The translations under genes were made by a program, and so were the position numbers. Positions 25,100-37,200 of a stretch of 64,000 bases of DNA are shown here, one piece after another. Origin of the DNA: Hymenolepis diminuta (taxonomy: Eukaryota > Platyhelminthes > Cestoda > Cyclophyllidea > Hymenolepididae); NCBI GenBank assembly GCA_900708905.1, contig CAADRB010000008.1, forward strand, positions 4,369,956-4,433,955, given 5' to 3'. Every line of letters begins with the position of its first letter. Positions within the stretch are counted from its first letter, which is position 1. The notes beneath the pieces were generated by a model that ran no database searches, was not told where the DNA came from, and saw only the letters and a list, made by a program, of their open reading frames with translations.

Positions 25100-25570
25100 T
25101 CCGACGTTCGGATTCAGAAAAGCTTCGGTCAATTACAGAAATACCACGGCCTACAAACATTATCATGTTACATTCATTTGTGGGTCTCATCGGTTACTAC
25201 GGTACATTTCTGCCACCACTGCATAGTACTCAAGCTCCTCAGAGTGAGCTGTTAGGAAAAGGCACTAATTGGAACTGGACTGCCAAATTTGAGAAAGCTT
25301 TCACAAAGCTAAAGGAAATGCTCACTTCTGATATGCCGCTTTCTCATAACATTCCGAATCTACCAATCATGGTGATGGTTCAAACTACGGCGTTGATGAA
25401 TTTGTCCCACGTCTTTCCTGATGGTTCAGAAAAAGCCGTTGCTCATGCTTCCCAAACTCTTACTACAGATGAGAAAAATGACGGCCACATTGAAAAAGAG
25501 TCTTTGGCCATCATATTCATTGTGAAAAATCTACTGTTGATTCTTCATCCTACTAACGGATCATAACCTA
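25100..25570 (+). pseudogene. Gypsy RT thumb and RNase H remnant
   Basis: An open stretch (25165-25566) follows the RT remnant with LHSFVGLIGYYGTFLPPL, the RT thumb/connection region. It continues through ekafTKLKEMLTSD-like text and VAHASQTLTTDEKN, where the RNase H domain of Gypsy elements lies. It ends at a stop within that domain. Confidence 0.75.
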
Positions 25571-25679
25571 CTTTTCTCGATCTTCGGGTCCAACAAGGGT
25601 ATTTCAGTTTAAACTGCAAACCTGCTTCAGCGTTGGTCGACCATCCTTCTTAGCTATAAGTTCGGAATATAACAGAATT

Positions 25680-26880
25680 CCGACAAGAAGATTGCCTTTT
25701 TCGTCTTATCTACAACCAGAAATGTTCTGTCTATGAAACCGTCATTGCGAGTCCGAATGTGGGAGACGACACGCAATGCCTACTATTTGATGCTCAACGC
25801 AAAATTCCAATAACTGCAAGTGAAGTACAAAATGTGATGGCTAAAGATTCAGCTCTGATAAAGGAAATGAAATATGTTAGCAGAGGATAGTCAAAATCAA
25901 ACTAAATGAGCGGTCTTCTATCGCTCTAGGCGGCGTGATAATCCATCCGTGGTTTATTCATGCTTAATGTTTGCAGATCGGATCGCCATTCCTTAAGCAC
26001 TCAAACGAGCTCTAGTGCAACAGCACTATGATAGTTATCCGGATACTAGTCGCATAAAATCTATTGCAAGAAATTTTGCATACCGATCTGGAATGGACAA
26101 GGATATCAAAGTTGTTGTTCAAAGATGTTTTAAATGTCAGATGCTTTGTCTGCGTAAGATTCCCTCAGATCAGCAACTTATTCTTCGGGATAAGACTTCA
26201 GTTCCATGGTACCGCATACGTTTGAATTTTGTTAGACCTGTCAATGGTCTCTCATATCTTGTCGTGGTAGGTTCGCACTCAAAGTGGCACGGAGCAATTC
26301 CATTACAGTCCACTAAAACTACCATGTTGATCGGCACTCTTTGCCATAAATTTCCAATCTATGAACTACTAGAAACCATCGTAACCGATAACGGCATCCA
26401 ATTCTCTTCGGCCCTCTTTCAAGACTTTTGCTGGAGTCATAATATCATCCACGTCTACTCCCCATCATACTATCCTCAATCAAATGGTTAGGCAGAGCGA
26501 TCTGTTGGCACGCAGAAACGGACACTTCAGAAGTCACGTGGGGTGTGGACAACGAAAGGGACTCTCGACGTATTCCTTATCATGATCGAACAACGCCGCA
26601 TCCAGCGTCAAATGACCGCAGTCCTCCTATAGAGCGAAAACTCAGGACAATCGACAATGGCCTACTTCCAAAGGATTTCATCTTCCTTAGTTTACCTTTA
26701 TACACCAAGAAGGCTCTTGCAACCCGCACTGCAGTTTACCTGCATGATCATGGGCCGAATGACACATGAGCAGAAGATATCGTCAAAGCTTGGCGAGATA
26801 GCGTGCTATATGAGGTGGATATTGATGGCCAAACCTGGGCGAGTCATCGAAACCATCTCCGTCCTCAGTGCGCAGTAAGA
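25680..26880 (+). pseudogene. Gypsy integrase remnant
   Basis: The zinc-binding N-terminal part retains HYDSYPDTSRI and VQRCFKCQ, the second half of an HHCC motif, at about 26022-26140. The catalytic core shows VTDNGIQFSSALFQDF (about 26380) and the SPSYYPQSNG phrase (about 26458) before a stop codon. Further shifted pieces extend to about 26880. The open stretch 26015-26491 is the longest intact part. Several stops prevent a functional integrase. Confidence 0.8.
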
Positions 26881-27345
26881 TAATCGAAACTGGATACGGG
26901 TCCCCTAAGATATCGTCTTGGATGTTTTGGTCCTAGTGATCAACAAAACCTTCGTTCGGAAGGATCTTAGAAACTTCCTAAAAAACTCCAAATGGATCAA
27001 GAATTCAAGGGTTATGATGGAAAATTTTCATCAAGGGATGGAATATTTTTATCTAAAAGAAATTAAAGTATCAATTTTACATATTTATCAATTTTATTAT
27101 TAAATATTTACAAATTTACATAATTGTTAAAGTATACTGAAATTGTGGGTCGTTGTGGGACATAATAGGAAAACTGGCCTAATCCTATAGCGGATGCTAC
27201 ACAAATGAGCCCTTGACTCTGCTTCCGTAATCCACATAGACGTCCAGCCAGCAGCAGATAAGTGTAACAAGCCTCTTGGAGAGTAGGATACGTCAACTGT
27301 AGTGAGAACCCAGAAAGTCTAGAGTGGAGAGCATTTATTGAAACT

Positions 27346-27679
27346 TTCTATAGCCAGCAGATGTCTATCAAAAACTGGTGATTAGAAGTGATTGACTGGC
27401 GATAAGATCTCCACTACAGTGTCCACAGGCGGTCCCGCTGTGTGTTTGCGTTTGTACGTAGATACTTAAACGGGTGTTTATCATCACGCTGAGACTTCGA
27501 CGTCGAGACATGACTGACGTCCAACGAAGAAATGTTTTCTATATAAGCCTAATTTACTTATTACTAAATTGGGGTGGCTTGTCTGCCACCTCTGAACTGA
27601 TCCGGCGACATGAGTGACTTGACTTATTCCATCTATTCGATCGACTTGGCTCCGATAGATCTTATTCAACGTTATTACC
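27346..27679 (+). repeat. Solo LTR, copy 1 (334 bp)
   Basis: One of three related 318-334-bp sequences. A perfect 5-bp target-site duplication AAACT flanks it (27341-27345 and 27680-27684). Internally it carries a TATA-like tatataa block and an AATAAA-like signal just after it, as expected at the U3/R region. The terminal TG and CA of the family have mutated to TT and CC here. No internal retrotransposon sequence is attached, so it is a solo LTR left by recombination. Confidence 0.8.
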
Positions 27680-28569
27680 AAACTTTATCTACTCTTACAA
27701 AACGCTACTTTAAACGAATACTGATTGTCAATTAATCAAGAAGGCCTCAGCACGCATGCTCGTGCATGTTTGCTACACGATCGGTAGCAAGACCGCACTT
27801 TCCGGAATGATCTAGCGCGCGCGAGGTTTCATTGGTAAGCCTTGATAGCTGTCTACACTCCACAATCCTGTGTTAATATTCAAGTCGGGAGAATTGTGGC
27901 TATTTGGAACCTTCTAAGGCTATAACGAGAAGAAATTTCATTCAGGATTTCCTTAGCTTTAAATGAACAAGAGTGTGATAAGTTATCAGCACGCAATAGA
28001 GTTCGGAAAATCAGTTATTTGTGTGTTAAGATGGTGGATAGTTAGGGGAGACATGTAGGACCGTCAAATACTGTCATGTGAAACTCAAAGTCGTAGGCGT
28101 TCTGAGACATGTTATATGTGTTCTTCAGTTTCATTTCTTTAAAATTGGTAACGAATTAATTTTTTTGAATTTCACCAACATCAAATAAGCCAATGGTGGC
28201 CTGTTTAGCTTGATTTAACTTAAACTTATGCTGCATACACGTGTTATGATTAACCCACATAATTGATTTTAGCGTAATTTGTCATGAATATTTAAAATCT
28301 TCCTCAGTTTAATACTCAAAAGTGTTAAATAACAAAATGATTTATTGTTACCAACGCCCACTCAAATATTTTAATGGTTTCATCAAGGTTGCACAAAACT
28401 AACCGATTCCAAGTTTATCGTCTTCTTAGCTAGTGATCCTGTATCTTAAAAAGTTGGTGAACTAATTTTAGTGTATTTTAATAGGCTGTGTTATGTTAAA
28501 AACATGGAAACCAGTAATAGCAGTATCGAATTAACATTGTCTCCGCTTATTTTAACCCTATAGTCAATT

Positions 28570-28615
28570 TGTGCTAAGCGTCGCAGTGGTCTAACGGTTA
28601 GATCCTGAAATTTGA
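28570..28615 (+). repeat. tRNA-like A-box fragment
   Basis: The sequence tggtctaacgg (28587-28597) fits the RNA polymerase III A-box consensus exactly and sits in a tRNA-like context (gtcgcagtgg before it). No good B box follows, so this is probably a truncated SINE or chance. Confidence 0.3.
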
Positions 28616-29273
28616 AAAATTTTAACATGGCAGTGAACTATAACTTTCAGGTAAATAGAGGTCAAATTGACGAATCCAGGATTCAAATGAAAGATTTGCC
28701 GAAGCATGAATGAACATCCTCATAATGATTTGGAAGATATCTATCACTCCATATTGTGAACAAAATGAAGAAAAGAAACAGAATTTATTGATTTTCCTTT
28801 ATAGCTAACTTGATACAAACAGATATATGAAAAGTAGACACATTCTGTGTTCTTTTAATGCTATTAATTTACGTTAATTTTTAGAGACGGAGAAGCACTT
28901 AACATTAATAATCGGCATTAACGGAGAGTTAATCCAGAATATAACATATTTACGAAAAAAAGTGTATGATCTTCAAACAAAAATTCGAACTGAAAAAAAA
29001 ATTTTTTTTTTGTTAGCAAACAATTATGTCAATAATTAAAAATGAACTTGTGAAGTCATAAATTTCATAAGTGCTAAAGTATTTCAGGTTGCTAACAAAA
29101 ATACCATTTTCATTTAAATTGTTTTTGTAAAAGATGTTTCATACCACTAGCACGCTTTCTCATTTACAAATTAACGCACCCCAGTCTAAACCTTATTTCT
29201 TGCATTTTATTTGTATAGTTGTAAAATAATTGTACTTCTGCAAAAAATAAATTTTACTAGACCGAAAACATCA

Positions 29274-29279
29274 TTTATT
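29274..29279 (-). terminator. Poly(A) signal of the PPxY membrane protein gene
   Basis: AATAAA on the minus strand about 190 nt downstream of the stop codon at 29467. The position is plausible for a 3' UTR end. Confidence 0.45.
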
Positions 29280-29466
29280 GCGATAATAAAAAGGGATTAC
29301 TATATAAACGGTGGATTTTTTTCCTTGATATAATGAAAATATGGGCATGGCAACGAGGACTAAGTGAAGTACACAGTATAATAAATTCACAAGCAAATTA
29401 TCTTTTTGCAAAAGTAAGTTATGGCACTTTGTTGATAAGACTGAGTAGCTCCAAGGTAATTTAAAG

Positions 29467-30547
29467 TTATGGATTTTCTTCATACGGTGGGGGAGGAACG
29501 TCTGGATCAAGTGGAGGGAATGGAAGCAGTATTTCTGGGGGAGCGGTTGGCATTTTCGATTTTGCGACTTCGTCTTCATCTCCTTCAACATTGCTTCTCA
29601 TCCTGTCTTGAACCATGAAACTTGTGCTTGGTAATCTATCATTTGGTGTGTAATAGTTTCTTAGATGATTTGAGACGGCCTCCTCGCTTGGGGCACTTGG
29701 GGTCGGAAGGGTATCGAGGACTGTACTATTGATGTCTATGCTGCTTCTGCCACTTATTGTTGAGGGTTGCCTAGTAGGTAGTGGATGCACAGCCTCCTCA
29801 TCTGCATGAATAACCGGAACACATCGTCTTCGAATGCCATCAGGCTGTCGTGGGTAGGGTTTCTAAAGGTTACAGTTATAATTCTATTTAAAATATATAT
29901 ACATTTCCAAATTTTCCCAAAAAATTCAGTACGATATGAATTCATACGAACCATTTTATTTAACGACGTAATACCTGTCTTTGCAAAAAGAATCAAACCT
30001 ATTCGATAATAATTTGTGATTCATAAACTCGAAATATTTGTGCGTGAACTTGGTTTATGCGTGGGAAAAAACCAATATCCATGAGGACCATATTTGTGAG
30101 ATGATTATGTGAAGTGAATTCATGTTTACAAAAAATCAAATCAACTTACGGATCTCAACTGGTCGGCTTGTTTTGGAGAATAAACTTTAGATTCTGACAG
30201 CGTATAAGCAAGTCGGAAGAAAAGATTTCCAGATACGATTGAGGTAATTAAGGCGACATTTCCAAGTACAATTAGAATGTAACCGAACACGCCCAAGCCA
30301 CTAAAAATCAAAGGAAATATTTAAAGTTTAAACCTCAAAATGGAGGCCAAAATGCATCTTTTCTGAAACGTACTAGATGCGACGGCCAGGATCCACTGCT
30401 AAGTATATCCCAACAACCAGAAAGACTGTCGTAAGTAGGCAGAAGACAATAAAAATAATTTTCAAATTTCGCCTAAATCGACTCTTTTTAGCAATGTCAG
30501 CTTCTGTTGGGCCTGTTGGAAGTCGTTCAGTAGGAAAACTCATTGGT
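29467..30547 (-). CDS. Unrecognised two-TM protein with C-terminal PPxY motif
   Basis: Exons on the minus strand: 30543-30374 (coding part; the exon begins at 30547), 30300-30150 and 29862-29467. They sum to 717 nt, 238 aa, with agreeing phases and GT-AG borders. A short basic N-terminus (KKSRFRRN, 19-26) precedes TM1 (about 29-50) and TM2 (about 60-82). These two segments are separated by a tight turn (DPGRRIYG), forming a hairpin with both ends probably cytosolic. The remaining 150 residues are Pro/Ser/Thr-rich and disordered-looking. They end with PPPPYEENP, a PPxY motif that in other proteins binds WW domains such as those of NEDD4-type ubiquitin ligases. I cannot name the family. The start codon lies 4 nt after a 3' splice site. 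Expression is likely because the exon structure is clean. Confidence 0.85.
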
Positions 30548-31278
30548 CTACAATACATAAGCATATTGCACTCACAAACTCCTTTAATGGACTAATCATA
30601 ATGGGTTAACAACGTCAAATAATGATAGCAATAATCTGAGCATACTTACAGACTTTATAGTGCGCGCATAGAGACCTGCTGTATTGTATTAGTGATAAAA
30701 ACATCCCCAAAGAGCTTAAATTCTCTGACTTAACAGCCAATCACTAGAGATAAGTGTCAGTGATATAACACGATTATTGGTTATCAAACAGTGACCTCAA
30801 CAATTTATTGGTTGATAATCTAGTGCTAACAGCTAAATAAACATAAACTTTAGATCATGTATACTTTTACTTTTCCAGCAACAGTATCAAAAAATAGCAG
30901 TCATCAATTGGCCATAGATGGGAACTAGGCTAACACACATTATAGTCACTTAAAATCAATATACTACCTAATCTGTATATTCTGAAGTGGTTAAAATGCA
31001 TTTGTTTAGTCAGTGCGCTTGTTAGAAAGCCATAAAACACGAAACAAAATTATTATTTATATTAATCTTAAATATTTATAATAGCGGAAAAGGGGATATT
31101 ATATACAAAGACGGAGAGGGGAGGTAAATTCCATTTTATCCGTCAGCAAATTGGAGCAAAAAATCAAGGGAATTGTACTAATGCTGTTGTCCTAAAAGGT
31201 GGTAAAGGAAACGTGTTAAAGTTACAAAATTACTGAAAACAATACATATAGATAACAACTCACTTAAAGCAATTAAAT
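30548..31278. other. Intergenic gap between the PPxY gene and MFF
   Basis: Only about 730 bp separate the 5' end of the PPxY gene from the MFF stop codon. I see no gene. The region should hold the MFF 3' UTR and the promoter or trans-splice context of the PPxY gene. Confidence 0.6.
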
Positions 31279-34200
31279 TTATTTAAATAATCCCGAGAGC
31301 AGGAAACGAATGATCTTTAGACCAAAATATATCGATATTACGCCACCGAGAATAGCTTGTTGTTGTTCCAGTGTCCGTAACTGTGACGACAACCTCGCAA
31401 CATGTATCTCCAAGTTATTTAATCGATTTTCTGCTAGACGAAGTCGGTCACCGGGATTTGGACGAGAAATCAGAGTATTCGTTTCACTGGCTTGTGCGCT
31501 GTTGAGTGCAGTGACGGAAGCATCCACTATATCACGTGCTTTACTGGTTGATCTACTGAACAACAAATACTGCTTATTAGCGAATATCAGTAAATATATC
31601 GAACTTCAAGAAACCTCGGAAAATAATATGAGACAACAATTATTTGAAGAAATACACCCACCGGTCTAATTCTACGACGCATAATGCAATCACAATGAAG
31701 GAAAGTAGTTATTTTAGGATTTTTAAGAACTAAGATAAATAAGAACATGTAAGAGGCAACAATGACAAGCATGAAGTGCTTATTCGAATTGAAAAAAAGA
31801 AGTGGCTGCTACTAAAAATCAAACCATAAGTGACAATGACAGATAAAGATATCGCCGGTTTTAAAATCACTCAAGCAAAAACTTTAGATAAAATGCATAC
31901 GACATTCGTTGTTTGTATTTCTTTTGTTCTATAGGCAAATTTAGAAGACATTAGTAGCAACAGAAAGGAAACATCAGGAAGCTCATCAATTAAGCGAAAG
32001 GAATTATAGTTTGTTGCGTTAGTAGACGCCTTGATAGTTTCATAGTTTTAAAGCGATAGGTCTAGGATACTTCCCTTTACCAAAGTCAAACGTTGAAAAA
32101 TATCATCCCCGATGGACTTGGGAGGGTTATACAAGAGAGAATATTATGATAACTAAAATACTTCTTTTACATGGCTCTTCAAAATGTCAACCGAGAGGAG
32201 GAGAGATTATGGATATTAGGGCAAGATGCCAAAAGACACTTTCACTATAAGCATAAAATTTTATTGCACCCAGTTAATATCCGTACTAATACCATCACTG
32301 TTCTTATTACTCAAATCGATTGGATCAAGTCACTCACAACTAACTAAGAATTGCACTTTCCGTGCATTAACAGTAGTAATGTTCTGCAAAAAGATTTAAA
32401 CTACTATTATCTGTGAACTCCCACATAAAAGCATGCAAGGATGTATGTGAGAGGATACACATAACGGGGTTATTATATAAGTAACAATTAATTACACATA
32501 GCTGCAAGCAGTAGTGGGTAGAAGAAATGAATGGTTCAATTTAGACCCTACGTATATGCCTAGAAAATTAATCAATACAATGTCAAGCAGGTAAGTTATG
32601 AAGAGATGAAATGGGATAATATGGGACAACACTCGCTACAGAGGCACTAATGTGGAGTCCTGTGCCAGTGTCTGGCTACAGCGCCATCTACTCATATTTC
32701 GATCGCCTTCCAGTCCCACTATCCCCTTTACCTGCTTCTAACGATTATTCGGCTCCCCAAACACACAACTTCTTAACTCACCCTAAGACCATAAATTAAA
32801 CTCATACTCTGTGCAACTATCATTAATTGGATTTTCAAAATACAGACTACCTAGATCATCCAATCTCTCTGATAAATGCTACTACTATTACGACAGTTGA
32901 AGAAATTGAAAACATCAAGGCATGAAAGAGTGAAATTTCATTTAGAACTCTGAATGCCTCAGAAAATTAATCAAATATTGAGAGACTAGAGTAGAACAGA
33001 ATTAAGGAGATCCATATATAATTAAAAAGAACGATGACTTAATTTAGATGTCGATGAGGCGACCAAAAAGCATACGTTTCAAATAAAAAAAAGGAACAAA
33101 CCGATTGAAGGAATAAGAAGGACAGAAGATGAAAACGAAGTAGGTACAGATTACAAAATCAAGCAACGAGTGAATTTCACTACGAAGATATATTGAGATA
33201 ATAGGAGAGTGAAGATTTCTCCTCGATAACAGGAGATAAATTAATAAAAAAAGGAATATAAGTTTCCGGTGATTATTTTGTTTGGTATAGAGGGGAAGGT
33301 AAGAGGTAGAAGTATCAATAGGCATTGGTTGGAAATTATTATAATTTTCAACTGCTAAAAGCATCTGAGCTCATTGACTATAAGAGATAATTGTATTGAA
33401 ATTAACACAACTAACCTCTAAAATAAATGTACAGATTAATCGTTTCTGAATACTCTTGAAATAGGCGGTTAGCAATCTACTTATTTTCGAATTCAAACTA
33501 TCCAATCAGGATTCAAGGGGTCATAACCTGAAGATTGAGTTTTGGAAAATACAACTAAAAATAACATTACAGATTACAAAATTGTCATTAAACAATTTTG
33601 TTCATTATCCTAGTCGCCGAGGCTAAAAAATGCCAACGCATGAAAAAGATTTCAGGAAAAAATGATATCTTTCATAAATAGCGTACTTTCTCAGACTAGA
33701 CATTATTACGAGACGATCACAGGAAAAATTTGCATGCTGTAGTAAACAGACATAAGACAGAAAACAAAAACCAGAGGCCAGATTAGATGTGTTATAAAAT
33801 GAGTGTTACATTATATAACATTTATTTTAGTTTACTAGCGACGGAATAAATGCATTGTTATTAGGCGCATTTTATAATAACCAATGACACAAAACTACAG
33901 CCTAAATGTCAATAGTTTACGTGGATTATACTTTGCTAAGATATTGTCACTATTAGCTTTTACGATCTTCACCAAAACAAAATGGAAGACGTGACTGGAA
34001 GAGACCTATTCCGTAAGATAAATAATAAGTGAGGATGGAAAGTTCAACAAGTGAGACAAATAGGTTTATTTCAATAATGTAAATCCATAGCTTCATTCTC
34101 ACCTATCTATTAATCATTTACTCTAACATTACCGGTTCGTAATCATTTGAAATGCTTGCCTATCAATTCTCAGCTCAAAGCAGTTCATCACGATCTCGCC

Positions 34201-37200
34201 ACAGTTGACCACACAAAATACCACAACTAAGTATGCGAATCGTTATTAACCCACACAACACTTATTTACATATCCGAAAAAATTTAATTATGAATAAATT
34301 GGGGATGTAGCTTCAGCCCAGAAATCATATAGATTTGCTGGAATATCGTTCAGTAAAAGTTCTACTAGTTAATATCCCAAACAAGATAAAAGTAAGTGAA
34401 AATTTGTTGACAGATACTTGTACTAGGAGAGTACTCGTAGCTAATAGGCGTGCATGAGTATAAGAAAGAAAAGTGGTAGATAGAACACATTGATACTTAG
34501 AAAACTACATGTAGAAAAACTAAATAAGCGCAATAAAGGGAACAGTTAATAAGTGATATACGACATGAGGTTTAAAAGTTGCTTAAAGTTCACACCACAA
34601 ATAGACATTTTCATTGTGGCACAGTAGAAATGACTGACTGATTGAGGGCAAGCAAATTTTGATCAGAGAGGCATATTAAAGTAACATTGAATATAATTGG
34701 AATCTGAAACGCGCTTTTCATAATATTCTTGTCGATTTTTAGCAAGACTTTATGATAAAATTATAAAAGTTAGCTTCTTTAATGGGCATTAAGTAAGCGT
34801 TTCACAATTCAAACGTCAAATAGTAAAGAACGTGATTCAAGCGTACTCAATGCTAATTAATCAATAATACAAAAGTTAAGGAAGGTATACTAAAGGCAAC
34901 AACAGTTTGTATATGATTTATTAACCCATTTTCATATACTGCTGAGCTATATCAAATTTAAATCAAATCGCTCATCATTATTTCCAACTGAACACGGCAC
35001 CTTAATGTCGTTTTGAGTTTTATAAATAAATACATGAGGCATTAGATCAATTAAAGAACAGATTGAATGAGTTCTTGTGAGCTGTCATTATAAAAACACC
35101 TTATTTTGACTTCGAAAATGATTTATTTTTTAGATGGCATGACCAACCACTAAAATCAATCCTTCTCTAACAGGGTCTGAGCAGAGTGGGCGTAAAAACG
35201 CACTCATTAACCGAGAGGGAAACAGATTGGAACTTCGCTACAACTTTAAAACTTTAGAAATGAAATATTTAGGTCTTTAAACGCAAATATTACATTAACT
35301 ATAGGAATGGACATCACATTAATAAATGTAGGTAAAGATAAAAAAGTCACTAATTAAATAAACTAACAAGAGCTATTTTAAGACAATTCTCGTAATGAGT
35401 AAGAATCTTAGATTCTATCAAGTTCTGCTTAGTAATTATTTCCATACCCTATATATGCACATATATTGTATACATCCAAATTATTTATTAGAATTATGTT
35501 TCTTCACCTAAAACGGCTTGTTTGCAGAATCAAGCATTTTTTACATGTCCAACCTTGGTAAAATGACTTGCTGACAAGAGACCATCACGCATGTTTCTTA
35601 CGGTATCAAATCTAAGTAACCTTGTCGATATATTCTAGAAAATTAGGGTTGAATCTGGTCTTATTTTGAGGCGATCAAATAAGGATATTGCTATAGCCAG
35701 CAGATGTCTACCATAACCTAGCGATTAGATATGATCGACTGATAATAAGATCTCCACTACAGTGTCTACAGGCGATTCCGCTGTGTGTTTGCACATAGAT
35801 AACTAAACGGGTGTCTATCATCACACCAAGACACCGACAACGAGACATGACTGACGTCCAACGGAGAAATATTTTGTATATAAACCCAATTTACCTATTA
35901 ATAAATTGGGGGAGGTGGTTTGCCTGTCACCTCCGAACTGATATGGCGACATGAGTAACTTGATTTATTCCATCGCTTCGATCAATGTGGCCTCGATAGA
36001 CCCCCTCAACGTTATTACAGATATCCCTTAATATGTATTGATTTAAAAATTACTTCCTATAAAGATTTTCAGACGTTTAAATTTTAACATTATCGACACA
36101 CTATGAAGACCGAAAATCAACTGTTCGAGTGCAAGGGTGGCGAAAGATCATTTCGGAAACATGTGCTCAGATTAATACAAAAAACCATACAGAACTATTA
36201 TATAATATTAAAGGCCAGAAATTCTGGGTGGTATAAGAAATTGCAGACAAACGCTTATGCCCTATTCGAGTTCTAAATAAAACCGCATCTAAATGCGTTC
36301 TTCTCGCCGTTATTTTTCCAAAAAACGGATTAAAAATTAAATTACTTGATTTATATAGAGGGCTATTTCTACAAAAACCTTGTATATTAATATTAATTGC
36401 CAGTTATCTTTGTGGATAATGATTGACTTTTAGTGAAATATAACGCCTAGTTAGTGTCAAACAAATATAACTCAATAATAAGTGGCTACTGCTAGATTAT
36501 AATGATATAAATTACCACTTTATTTTTTAATCATGGGAAGATACAGAAAATATTCATGATTATCTACATTAAAAAGTTGTAACATGGTCAGCGTTTTGTG
36601 AACCATCATTAAACAGTTAGACTTATTATCTCTTTAATTAGTGATCAATATAAATTTAAAATCTGTTAAATAAATAATCGACCGTTCATTTATAAAGTTA
36701 GCATGCATTACACTATTCAGACAGGAAGGTAATACTTTATGGCCTTAATACTGGAGAGTAGAAAACTTTTTCTATGAGAAAATTCAGGAGTCTTATTTCA
36801 TCTTCTGGCATTATTTTCTGAATCCGCAAAATTACCAACAAAAGTAGGAAGAATTGCATGGGATTCATCATTGCCTTGCATTAAAAGCTCAATAAAATTA
36901 AAACTTCGAAATTTAGTTGGTCACAACTCAGCTCAACTTGAAGAATGTGGTATAATTTGGGAAGGCCTTTCACTGAGTGACAGACCTTGCTTCTAGTGAA
37001 TCCATCTTAAACACAGACTAAGGAATCATAAAAAGAGTCAGGTGATGTTGCATGATTCAAAAACTATATTAAGCACATACTGAAAAGAATGGTAAAAAAA
37101 CAATCCGCTTCAAGCTAAAGTTCATCTCTAAGTATTTTTTGTTGGATAAAAATGAACCTTTATCCAGGGAAAATGAATTAACAATTTACTGTTACTTATT

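Larger units (their letters stand above)
23290..26900 (+). mobile_element. Decayed Gypsy-type (Metaviridae-like) LTR retrotransposon, internal region
   Basis: Gag, protease, reverse transcriptase, RNase H and integrase remnants follow each other in the order of a Gypsy/Ty3 element. All are on the plus strand, opposite to the host genes, and broken by many stops and frameshifts. Base composition is less AT-rich than the surroundings. No flanking LTR pair was found. The solo LTR at 27346 has its own target duplication and is probably independent. The limits given are the limits of recognisable coding sequence. Confidence 0.85.
27685..29466. other. Intergenic stretch with repeat debris
   Basis: No gene is supportable. 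About 27850-27950 resembles 61810-61910 (shared phrase around gttgtggctattt). A tRNA A-box-like sequence is at 28587-28597. Poly(A) signals of the minus-strand gene to the right lie at 29274-29279. Confidence 0.5.

Noticed and set aside
27346..27679. 3' LTR of the Gypsy relic
   Set aside because: The sequence has its own matching 5-bp target duplications on both sides and no partner upstream of the relic.
32331..32392. Possible 46-nt exon inside the MFF intron
   Set aside because: Good splice borders, but the phase would introduce a stop after the preceding MFF exon.
32640..32770. GC-richer patch containing agcgccatcta, reminiscent of the mariner end
   Set aside because: No inverted repeat or transposase nearby; the similarity is too short.
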